64,000 bases of DNA from HGM04593 sp045660825. Lineage in GTDB: Bacteria > Bacteroidota > Bacteroidia > Bacteroidales > Bacteroidaceae. Made by a program: the position numbers and the translations under genes. Below, one piece after another: positions 1-6,859 of this stretch. The number at the start of each line of letters is the position of its first letter. Positions within the stretch are counted from its first letter, which is position 1. The stretch covers positions 1-64,000 of the forward strand of contig JAZREN010000060.1 of assembly GCA_045660825.1 (NCBI GenBank). The letters are read 5' to 3'. The notes beneath the pieces were generated by a model, which was given only the letters and a program-made list of their open reading frames with translations, was not told where the DNA came from and did no database searches.

Positions 1-141
1 AAGCTTGTTCCCCAAGATCCCAACGATGAACCAGCATCGGTGTTGCTTGAGCGTATCCGTTCAGAAAAGGAAAGGCTTGTAAAAGAGGGAAAGATAAAGA
101 AAAGTAAAGCAGCTAAAACTTCCGATACGCCCCATTATGAG
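1..141 (+). repeat. Inverted repeat 1, left arm (hsdS 5' region)
   Basis: Bases 1-141 match the reverse complement of 4046-4186 with three mismatches, and bases 76-141 are identical over 66 bp. The repeat encodes the conserved segment from KLVPQ to DTPHYE just before the first TRD. It may extend left of the window. Recombination here would exchange everything after the N-terminal segment between the two hsdS genes. Confidence 0.95.
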
Positions 142-1368
142 AACGTGCCGTTTGAGGTGCCGGATGGATGGGGATGGACAACTGTAGAAAACATTTGTTC
201 TAAAATAGGATCCGGAAGCACTCCTAAAGGAAGTAATTATGCTCCGGATGGCATTCTATTCTCCCGTTCTCAGAATGTTTATAATGATGGTGTTGTGCTT
301 GAAGACATAAAATATATTTCAGAGGAAGTACACCAATCTATGATTGGAACTGAAGTTCTTCCTAATGACTTGTTGCTAAATATAACTGGAGGTTCATTAG
401 GACGTTGTGCTATTGTCCCAAATGAGATTGATAGAGGCAATGTAAGTCAACATGTTTGTATTTTACGTCCAATTATAATTAAACCGGAATATCTACACAC
501 ATTTATCCTCTCATCGTTCTTTACTAAAACAATGAAAATAACTGGTAGTGGTAGAGAAGGATTACCAAAATATAATTTGGAAAAGATGCTACTACCTGTA
601 CCACCTTTAGCAGAGCAAACAAGAATAATACATGAATTGAACAAATGGAACGACTGGGTAATAGCAATTGACAACAATCAACAAGATTTAGTCGAAACCA
701 TTAAACAAACCAAAAGCAAAATACTCGACCTCGCTATACATGGTAAATTAGTTCCGCAAGATGAGAATGATGAATCAGCGTCGGAACTACTTAAGCGTAT
801 CAATCCAAACGCAGAAATCACTTGTGATAACGGGCATTATCAGAACTTACCTAACGGATGGGCTATATGCAAACTTTCTGATTTGTGTAAAATCGAAAAT
901 GGTTTTGCTTTCAGTAGCAACGATTACAAGACAGAAGGTACCCCTTTAGTGCGCATATCAAATATTGTGAACAACTCCATAGACCTAACAGAATGTGTTT
1001 ATATTCAAAATAAATCTGATGACAGATTTATTGTATCTAAAGGTGACTTACTTATAGCTATGTCAGGAGCTACAACGGGTAAAATGGGTGTTTATTCATA
1101 CGAAGAAGCTTCATATTTGAACCAACGAGTGGGCAATATAAAAATATTATACAACTCTTTATTATTGTCGGGGTATCGTGATGTTTATATGCAGTCCAAG
1201 GTCGATGACATCCTAAAATTGGCATACGGAGGTGCCCAGCCAAATATAAGTGCTTCTGTTATTGGCAATTTTGAATTTCTTTTACCACCTATAGATGAAC
1301 AGAAAAGGATTATCGAAGCTATAAATATTGTATTCGAATATCTTGACGTAATAATGGAGAGTTTATAA
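1..1368 (+). CDS. hsdS: HsdS type I specificity subunit, 5'-partial, probably the non-expressed donor copy
   Basis: Specificity subunit of a type I restriction-modification enzyme; each target recognition domain (TRD) reads one half of the bipartite DNA target. The frame is open from base 1, so the N-terminus lies outside the window. Visible order: conserved N-terminal segment, first TRD (about bases 142-600), central conserved region (LAIHGKLVPQ at about 733-762), second TRD (about 853-1260), C-terminal conserved helix ending DVIMESL. Both PPLAEQ-type motifs that close a TRD are present (PPLAEQTRI, PPIDEQKRI). It points away from hsdM, while the copy at 2792-4237 is in line with the hsd operon, so I infer this is the silent donor of a shufflon. 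Whether it has its own start codon and promoter cannot be seen. Confidence 0.9.
   Translation, partial: KLVPQDPNDEPASVLLERIRSEKERLVKEGKIKKSKAAKTSDTPHYENVPFEVPDGWGWTTVENICSKIGSGSTPKGSNYAPDGILFSRSQNVYNDGVVLEDIKYISEEVHQSMIGTEVLPNDLLLNITGGSLGRCAIVPNEIDRGNVSQHVCILRPIIIKPEYLHTFILSSFFTKTMKITGSGREGLPKYNLEKMLLPVPPLAEQTRIIHELNKWNDWVIAIDNNQQDLVETIKQTKSKILDLAIHGKLVPQDENDESASELLKRINPNAEITCDNGHYQNLPNGWAICKLSDLCKIENGFAFSSNDYKTEGTPLVRISNIVNNSIDLTECVYIQNKSDDRFIVSKGDLLIAMSGATTGKMGVYSYEEASYLNQRVGNIKILYNSLLLSGYRDVYMQSKVDDILKLAYGGAQPNISASVIGNFEFLLPPIDEQKRIIEAINIVFEYLDVIMESL
814..836 (+). repeat. Inverted repeat 3, left arm (hsdS centre)
   Basis: 23 identical bases encoding EITCDNG in the central conserved region; the inverted partner is at 3351-3373 in the minus-strand hsdS. 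Both arms are read in the same frame. Recombination would exchange only the second TRDs and would also invert the recombinase gene between them. Confidence 0.85.
831..852 (+). repeat. Inverted repeat 2, left arm (second-TRD junction)
   Basis: 22 identical bases (encoding GHYQNLP) repeated in inverted orientation at 1891-1912. Identity stops abruptly on both sides, as expected for a site-specific inversion crossover. It overlaps the inverted repeat 3 arm by six bases. Confidence 0.93.
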
Positions 1369-1386
1369 GCTCTCCATTATTACGTC
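1345..1386. terminator. Central palindrome shared by two converging hsdS ends
   Basis: Two perfect 17-base arms (1345-1361 and 1370-1386) with an 8-base loop. The stop codons of the + strand hsdS (1366-1368) and the silent cassette (1363-1365, minus) both lie in the loop, and both reading frames end DVIMESL. The symmetry means either orientation of the invertible segment keeps the same C-terminus and hairpin. There is no clear U-tract, so its role as terminator is inferred. Confidence 0.6.
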
Positions 1387-1912
1387 TAAAAGAGCAAATA
1401 TCTTATTAACAGCATTAACAATTCGCTTCTGTTCTGCAAATGGCGGTAAAGGAACGTAAGTATTTACTATCTTCTCTTTGGATATATTGGGTTGCGCTCC
1501 ACCACCACCCATTTTAATAAATTCTTCCCTATTGGATAATAAAAAAAGAAACAGAAACTCTTTGACTATCCCATCAAATACTTCGCAAGCACAACAAGCT
1601 TGATTTGTAGTAGCAGGAAAGGTCAATATTCCTATTTTCCCTATTGTGGCTCCATACATGGCAATTAACACACTACCTGCTGGATTAAGTTTTACAGAAG
1701 TTTCATTCAGGGCTTTTTCTGTTATGTACTCGGGAATATGAGTAATATATCCATCGTTTAAGTCCCCTGTTTTAAGCCAAGGAATATTGCCGTTATAATA
1801 ATCCTTATTCAGTCTGCTTGGCGTGCTACCAGACCGCCATTTACCAATTTTCCCAAGCATCGTCCAATTCCAATTTCGAGGTACTTCAAAAGGTAAGTTC
1901 TGATAATGCCCG
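1363..1912 (-). pseudogene. Silent 3' half of hsdS (alternative second TRD cassette)
   Basis: The open frame runs to 1923 with an in-frame TAA at 1924-1926, and the only ATG (1860) lies inside the domain, so this is not an independent gene. The translation has HYQNLP entering the domain, PFEVPRNWNW, the variable TRD body, PPFAEQKRIV and the ending DVIMESL, the same C-terminus as the hsdS copy on the + strand. It lacks the whole N-terminal half of HsdS. The 22-bp sequence at 1891-1912 is an inverted copy of 831-852 in the same reading frame, so inversion would attach this cassette to the + strand hsdS in place of its second TRD. Confidence 0.88.
1891..1912 (-). repeat. Inverted repeat 2, right arm (entry of silent TRD cassette)
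   Basis: Inverted copy of 831-852 at the entry to the silent cassette. The segment between the arms (about 1.04 kb) holds the second TRD of the + strand hsdS and the silent cassette back to back. Confidence 0.93.
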
Positions 1913-1961
1913 ATACGTCTTCTTTATATTGATACCGTATTCATTTTAAATTCAATACAAT

Positions 1962-2765
1962 ATGGTAACAAAATTCAAAGACTATCTTGCCAAAAGCAAT
2001 TTGGCGAAGAACACTATCACATCTTATGTGTGGACAGTGCAGTATTTCCTCAATCATTATGGGGATATCAACAAGAAAAACCTTTTGGCGTACAAAGGGT
2101 ATTTAGTGGAGAACTTCAAACCACAAACCGTTAATTTGCGGTTACAGGGTATCAACAAGTATCTTGAATTTACAAAGCAAGAGAAATTGAAAGTGAAGTT
2201 CGTAAAGGTACAACAGAAGAACTTCTTGGAAAATGTAATCAGTAACGCCGATTACAAGTTTCTAAAATCACGTCTAAAAATGGATGATCACGATGAATGG
2301 TATTTCGTTGTATGGTTTATGGCTGCAACCGGTGCTCGTGTCAGCGAATTGCTTCATATCAAAGCTGAGCACGTTCAGATAGGGCATCTTGACCTTTATA
2401 GCAAAGGCGGAAAGGTTCGCCGTTTATATATTCCAAAGAACTTGCGCATAGAGGCTACAAAATGGTTAAAAGACAACGGCGTTAATTCAGGATATATATT
2501 CCTCAATCGATTTGGAGAACGCATTACTACGCGTGGCATAGCTCAGCAACTAAAGCACTTTGCAGAAAAATACGGAATGAACAGGGAACTTGTATATCCC
2601 CATTCATTTCGTCATCGTTTTGCAAAGAACTTCCTTGATCGTTTCAACGACCTAGCCCTGCTTGCTGACCTTATGGGACATGAGAGCATAGAAACTACTC
2701 GCATCTATCTTCGTCGTACAGCCAGCGAACAGCAGAAGATTGTAGATAAGGTGGTGAATTGGTAA
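1962..2765 (+). CDS. Tyrosine recombinase (probable hsdS invertase)
   Basis: Site-specific recombinase of the phage-integrase/Xer family, 267 aa, a usual length for short Bacteroidales invertases. The N-terminal SAM-like core-binding domain covers about residues 1-90 and the catalytic domain about 100-267. All catalytic residues are visible: R126 (GARVSEL), K151, H214 and R217 (HSFRH), H240 (MGHES) and the nucleophile Y249 (TRIYL). It sits between the hsdS genes and inside the segments bounded by inverted repeats 1 and 3, so its own orientation would flip with those inversions but not with the 831-1912 inversion. By context it most likely inverts the hsdS repeats; that is inference. It is clearly distinct from the two housekeeping Xer proteins elsewhere in the window. 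Confidence 0.9.
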   Translation: MVTKFKDYLAKSNLAKNTITSYVWTVQYFLNHYGDINKKNLLAYKGYLVENFKPQTVNLRLQGINKYLEFTKQEKLKVKFVKVQQKNFLENVISNADYKFLKSRLKMDDHDEWYFVVWFMAATGARVSELLHIKAEHVQIGHLDLYSKGGKVRRLYIPKNLRIEATKWLKDNGVNSGYIFLNRFGERITTRGIAQQLKHFAEKYGMNRELVYPHSFRHRFAKNFLDRFNDLALLADLMGHESIETTRIYLRRTASEQQKIVDKVVNW

Positions 2766-2776
2766 TATTGATTAAA

Positions 2777-2805
2777 CCTTAGAAGTGCATTTTACACTTC
2801 TAAGG
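2777..2805. terminator. Terminator between recombinase and minus-strand hsdS
   Basis: Perfect 11-bp stem (2777-2787 with 2795-2805), 7-base loop, followed on the + strand by CTTTTT. It ends the recombinase transcript, and the hsdS stop codon at 2792-2794 lies in the loop, so it probably serves both converging genes. Confidence 0.85.
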
Positions 2806-4237
2806 CTTTTTGGATATTATCAAGTGAAGAGAATAGTTCTTCTATTTTAGCAACTATGCGGTGTTGTTCAGCAAGTGGAGGAAGAGGTACAAAATATTTC
2901 CTTAATTTTTCTATAGTAATTGTATCTACGGTTGTACCTTTTGAATTATCATACATTTGCTCTTTAACAAAGGAGGTTTCAAATATCATTGAAAAATACA
3001 AAGAATTTAATTTGTTTATATTTTTCAAACAAAGAACACTCGCATCTTTATAATAGAACTCATCTTTTTCATTCACAATATATGTATAACCGATGCTTCC
3101 AACAGCAGACAACATTATATCTCCAGCTTTGGGAATATCAAACTTATCTTTTAGCTCTTCAAATAATTGTTCAGTTATAAACAAATCCTTATCCGCAACT
3201 CCTTCTCTATGAAGCTGTACAATTTCCCTAGCTCGATAAAAAGGAATACCCTTATTTGTCCAATCTGATTTCAGCACACGTTTTGCAGATACAACTTCGA
3301 ATAAATTTCCAATGGTACATATTGCCCATCCATTAGGCACCTTCCCATACTGCCCGTTATCACAAGTGATTTCGGCAGCGGGATTGATGCGTTTAAGCAA
3401 TTCTGAAGCAGGTTCGTCATTTGGATGTTGTGGCACTAACTTTCCATGTATGGCAAGGTCGAGTATCTTACTTTTGGCTTGCTTTATCGTAGCTTGCAAA
3501 TCTACCTTACCCTGCTCTATTTGGTCTATCAAAGCGAACCAACGTTTAATTTCACACACAATACGTTCCTGTTCCGCAAGAGGAGGTAATGGTACGAAAA
3601 AATCATTTATCGCTTTAAGTGGAACATTCTTAATTGTACTACCAGTTGCTGAATTTAATGCATACTTAAGGAAATAATCTGATTCTAACAAATAACAAAA
3701 GTACACTTTGTGTAATAGTGACGATATATTAAAATAGCAAGCACTTTTCCCTAGAACAACTTTTTCGCCATTATATGTGCCTATATTACCAATGGTTCCA
3801 TTTATGGATACTAAAATAGTTGTCTCATTCAATGGCTTTTGGTATTTTAGGTATTCTTTTTCAGAAACCCTTTTAGTATCTTCTTTTATTCTAATTTTAT
3901 GTTCTAACAAATTATTACCGTTTATGAAATAATAATCTCCAGAACTATCATATTGTGGGGTTCCATGCAATCCATCACCAATTATTGTAGTGATGTTATA
4001 CAAAGTTGTCCACGCCCACGAACTCGGTATCTCAAACGGCATCTGCTCATAATGGGGCGTATCGGAAGTTTTAGCTGCTTTACTTTTCTTTATCTTTCCC
4101 TCTTTTACAAGTCTTTCCTTTTCTGCACGGATACGCTCAAGCAACACCGATGCTGGTTCATCGTTGGGCTCTTGGGGAACAAGCTTGCCATGAATTGCAA
4201 GGTCGAGTATCTTTTGACGTAATTTTTTAGTATCCAT
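2792..4237 (-). CDS. hsdS: HsdS type I specificity subunit (expressed position)
   Basis: Complete 481-aa specificity subunit, the last gene of the hsdR-hsdM-DUF1016-hsdS operon. It starts MDTKKLRQKILDLAIHGK; a first copy of the LAIHGKLVPQ element is at residues 13-22 and a second copy precedes the second half, the two-fold HsdS architecture. TRD1 spans about residues 60-210 and ends at PPLAEQERI; TRD2 spans about 305-460 and ends at PPLAEQHRI; the C-terminal helix follows. It directs the HsdM2S methylase and HsdR2M2S restriction complex to a bipartite site. Repeat arms in its 5' part and centre match the opposite hsdS, so its two TRDs are probably exchangeable. The target sequence cannot be predicted here. 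Confidence 0.93.
   Translation of the reverse strand: MDTKKLRQKILDLAIHGKLVPQEPNDEPASVLLERIRAEKERLVKEGKIKKSKAAKTSDTPHYEQMPFEIPSSWAWTTLYNITTIIGDGLHGTPQYDSSGDYYFINGNNLLEHKIRIKEDTKRVSEKEYLKYQKPLNETTILVSINGTIGNIGTYNGEKVVLGKSACYFNISSLLHKVYFCYLLESDYFLKYALNSATGSTIKNVPLKAINDFFVPLPPLAEQERIVCEIKRWFALIDQIEQGKVDLQATIKQAKSKILDLAIHGKLVPQHPNDEPASELLKRINPAAEITCDNGQYGKVPNGWAICTIGNLFEVVSAKRVLKSDWTNKGIPFYRAREIVQLHREGVADKDLFITEQLFEELKDKFDIPKAGDIMLSAVGSIGYTYIVNEKDEFYYKDASVLCLKNINKLNSLYFSMIFETSFVKEQMYDNSKGTTVDTITIEKLRKYFVPLPPLAEQHRIVAKIEELFSSLDNIQKALEV
3351..3373 (-). repeat. Inverted repeat 3, right arm (hsdS centre)
   Basis: Inverted, identical partner of 814-836, at the junction between the central conserved region and the second TRD of the minus-strand hsdS. 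Confidence 0.85.
4046..4186 (-). repeat. Inverted repeat 1, right arm (hsdS 5' region)
   Basis: Reverse-complement partner of bases 1-141 (138 of 141 positions the same by eye). It lies in the 5' part of the minus-strand hsdS, in the same reading frame as the left arm. Confidence 0.95.
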
Positions 4238-4252
4238 TTGTTTCTTGTTTTA

Positions 4253-4278
4253 AATATGTGGGACGCGTCCCACATATT
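4253..4278. repeat. 26-bp perfect palindrome between DUF1016 gene and hsdS
   Basis: Bases 4253-4278 are a perfect 26-base palindrome centred on ACGCGT with no spacer. It fills most of the 47-base gap between the DUF1016 stop (4285) and the hsdS start (4237). It could be an operator for a dimeric protein or a target of the neighbouring enzymes; it could also form a transcript hairpin just before hsdS translation. The sequence does not decide between these. Confidence 0.8.
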
Positions 4279-4284
4279 GACAAT

Positions 4285-5415
4285 TTATTTATCCTCCAAC
4301 TCCTGTTTTGCATCAAACTCATCAATCCACTCTTTCAGTTTACGTTGTAAAACGGTTTTATCAGGAAGATAGAGTTGGTATGCCGAAGCATAAATATTGG
4401 CATCTTTGGGAAGCGTTAATTCCACTAACGCATCATTCTTCTCCTCGCAGAGCAAAATACCAATAGTTGGTTTTTCAAAATCTTGCTTTACGTAACGATC
4501 GTAATAATTGACATACATCTGCATCTGCCCAAGGTCTTGATGAGCCAGTTTATCAGTCTTTAAGTCAATTAGTACATAACATTGTAACAAACGGTTATAG
4601 AAAACCAAATCAACATAGAAGTGCTGTTCATCAAAAGTAAAACGCTTTTGGCGAGCTTCAAAAAGGAAACCCTTACCAAGTTCCAATAAGAATTGTTGCA
4701 TTTTACCAATGATGGCGTTCTCCAATTTTGATTCGGTATATACAGAATCGGGCTTTAGTCCCAAGAACTCCAATGTAATTGGATTCTTTATTACATCAGA
4801 AGGTTTTTCGATTGTCTGCCCCTCTCTTGCCAATCTCATTACCTCGTCCTTATTTCGGCTGAGTGCAAGTCGTTCATAAAGACTACTACCAACTTGCCTA
4901 CCCAATTGGCGCACACTCCATTGCTGCTGAGTACACTCTATTTCGTAAAAACGGCGTGCATCAGCATTTTCAATGCGCATTAGTATCAGGTAATGCGACC
5001 AGGATAAGGTAAAAACAGGTTCGGGCGTTACTATTTGTTTTGACAAAGATGTAACATCTATTGCCGAATCTGAATTTGATAAGCACTGTTTATCATTTTT
5101 GCTTTCGATTTGATCAACACCGTTTATCAAATTTGAATATGTCAAATAAAACTGACGAATCTTCCGAAGATTAGGATAGCTCCAACCATCTCCAAAACGA
5201 TCTGTCAATCTTGCAGATAAGTTCTGGAGGACTTGTTTCCCATATTGCGCCCTATATTCTCCTTGTTGTTCATCTTCCACTATATACTGTCCGATGCCAT
5301 ATTTGGTATATACCTCAGCGATGTTCACTGTGGTGACAACTCGTTTTCGGGCTTCCTCTATCAACGCAGATATGCGTTCGAATAGAGTATCTTCACGCTT
5401 TTGTATATCATTCAT
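4285..5415 (-). CDS. DUF1016 / YhcG-type PDDEXK nuclease-domain protein
   Basis: 376 aa. The N-terminal DUF1016_N region covers about residues 1-170 and the C-terminal PD-(D/E)XK nuclease fold about 215-350; the motif pair YVDLVFYN and LIDLKTDK supplies the expected D...D-x-K residues. The ATG at 5415 is preferred over the TTG at 5421 because a strong AGAGGAGG lies at proper spacing only for the ATG. It follows the hsdM stop (5418) by two bases, so it is translationally linked to the methylase and precedes hsdS. Such proteins are often found inside type I R-M operons; a role in defence or DNA repair is plausible, but its activity here is unknown. Confidence 0.85.
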   Translation of the reverse strand: MNDIQKREDTLFERISALIEEARKRVVTTVNIAEVYTKYGIGQYIVEDEQQGEYRAQYGKQVLQNLSARLTDRFGDGWSYPNLRKIRQFYLTYSNLINGVDQIESKNDKQCLSNSDSAIDVTSLSKQIVTPEPVFTLSWSHYLILMRIENADARRFYEIECTQQQWSVRQLGRQVGSSLYERLALSRNKDEVMRLAREGQTIEKPSDVIKNPITLEFLGLKPDSVYTESKLENAIIGKMQQFLLELGKGFLFEARQKRFTFDEQHFYVDLVFYNRLLQCYVLIDLKTDKLAHQDLGQMQMYVNYYDRYVKQDFEKPTIGILLCEEKNDALVELTLPKDANIYASAYQLYLPDKTVLQRKLKEWIDEFDAKQELEDK

Positions 5416-5417
5416 AA

Positions 5418-6851
5418 TCAATCCTCCTCTATATTTGCAAGCAATTTCTCCAATTCTGCCACGGCAGCACTTATCGTTTGACTCTTGTCTTTGATATCAG
5501 CCATTAGTTCTGCCAATGAACGGTCATCAGCTTCTCCACCTTGCTTAATCCAAGTAATATCAAGACTGGTTTTATCACGAGCAATTATTTCATCAATGCT
5601 GTATTTGCGCCAGCGTCCTTGTGGATTAGTTTCTGCGTTGTATGTTTCTGTACGTTTTTTGATGTCTCCCGACTGATAACAAGCAACAAAGTCATCCAAG
5701 TGATGACGCTCCAGTTTGTTAGTCGCAAGGGTATGTTTCACATCCGTACGATAGTCGTAGAACCAAATATCCTTTGTCGACTCACCCTTAGTAAAGAAAA
5801 GTACATTTGCCTTGACGCCCTGTGCATAGAATATACCTGTAGGTAGGCGAAGGACTGTATGCAGATTGAAGTCCTGCAACAATCGTTTGCGGATAGTTTC
5901 ACCTGCACCGGCTTCAAACAGGACATTATCTGGAAGCACAACTGCAGCACGACCGCCTGTTTTGAGCATTAACATCATGTGCTGAAGGAAATTCAACTGG
6001 TTGTTCTTTGTTTCCACATAAAAGTCGGGGCGATTGATTTCCACAGAACCTGCCGGGCGTGTTCCGAAAGGAGGATTAGCCAAGATAACATCAACCAATG
6101 TCGAAGGTTCCTTTTCTAATGAATCTTCGCAAGCAATTGGGCTTCGGTCTGTACCCACTCCATGCAGATAAAGATTCATGGATGCCAATGTTACCACAAG
6201 CGGTGTGTTATCCACGCCATGCAATGCCTTGTTGCGAAGGAAGTCTCGCTTCTCCTTGTTTTCAGACTGACCTTTCATATAGTCGTAAGCCGTCAGCAAG
6301 AAACCACCAGTACCGCAAGCGGGGTCGCAAACTGTTTCGCCAATCTGGGGATTCACACAATCTACCATTGCCTGAATAAGCGGGCGAGGCGTGAAATATT
6401 GACCGGCACCACTCTTCTTATCCTGACCGTTCTTCTCCAGAATTCCTTCGTATATAGCACCCTTTACATCACCATCCATAATGAGCCACTGCTCTTCGTC
6501 AATCATGGTGATGACCTTTTTCAGATAAACAGGCTTGTCAATCTTGTTTTGCGCTTTTGTATAGATGGTGCCAATGAGGTTATCCTGCTCGCTAAGGAGT
6601 TTAAGGGTTGCCTCATATTGTTCTACCAGTTCTATTCCATCAAGACAATTAAGGTCTGTCCATTGGTAGCCTACAGGAATTGCAGATTCTTCTCCAAAGA
6701 GTTCGGTATTCTCTGCATCCATCTTCAAAAATAGAAGATAGGTAAGCTGGGTGATGTAATCTGTAAAACCGATTCCATGTGCAGCAAGTGTTGTTGCGAG
6801 ATTCCACACTTTCTTGGTGAGCATTTGCTCTGTTGAGATATTTGTTGCCAT
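5418..6851 (-). CDS. hsdM: HsdM type I N6-adenine methyltransferase subunit
   Basis: 477 aa. Transfers methyl from S-adenosylmethionine to adenine in the target chosen by HsdS, and forms the core of the restriction complex. The N-terminal HsdM helical domain covers about residues 10-140. Then come QYFTPR (151-156), SAM-binding motif I DPACGTGGFL (176-185) and catalytic motif IV NPPF (259-262), all intact. A C-terminal coiled segment (about 445-477) would contact HsdS. It starts eight bases after the hsdR stop and is followed with almost no gap by the DUF1016 gene, so the four genes form one operon. Confidence 0.96.
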   Translation of the reverse strand: MATNISTEQMLTKKVWNLATTLAAHGIGFTDYITQLTYLLFLKMDAENTELFGEESAIPVGYQWTDLNCLDGIELVEQYEATLKLLSEQDNLIGTIYTKAQNKIDKPVYLKKVITMIDEEQWLIMDGDVKGAIYEGILEKNGQDKKSGAGQYFTPRPLIQAMVDCVNPQIGETVCDPACGTGGFLLTAYDYMKGQSENKEKRDFLRNKALHGVDNTPLVVTLASMNLYLHGVGTDRSPIACEDSLEKEPSTLVDVILANPPFGTRPAGSVEINRPDFYVETKNNQLNFLQHMMLMLKTGGRAAVVLPDNVLFEAGAGETIRKRLLQDFNLHTVLRLPTGIFYAQGVKANVLFFTKGESTKDIWFYDYRTDVKHTLATNKLERHHLDDFVACYQSGDIKKRTETYNAETNPQGRWRKYSIDEIIARDKTSLDITWIKQGGEADDRSLAELMADIKDKSQTISAAVAELEKLLANIEED

Positions 6852-6859
6852 ATATGATA

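Noticed and set aside
1363..1860. Independent 165-aa hsdS gene
   Set aside because: The ATG is inside the recognition domain and an in-frame stop lies upstream; it is better read as a silent cassette.
1..4237. CRISPR array or IS element explaining the hsdS repeats
   Set aside because: The repeats are parts of coding sequence in inverted pairs, with no regular spacing and no transposase.
6162..6734. 190-codon open frame opposite hsdM
   Set aside because: Overlaps the conserved methyltransferase motifs on the other strand; no support.
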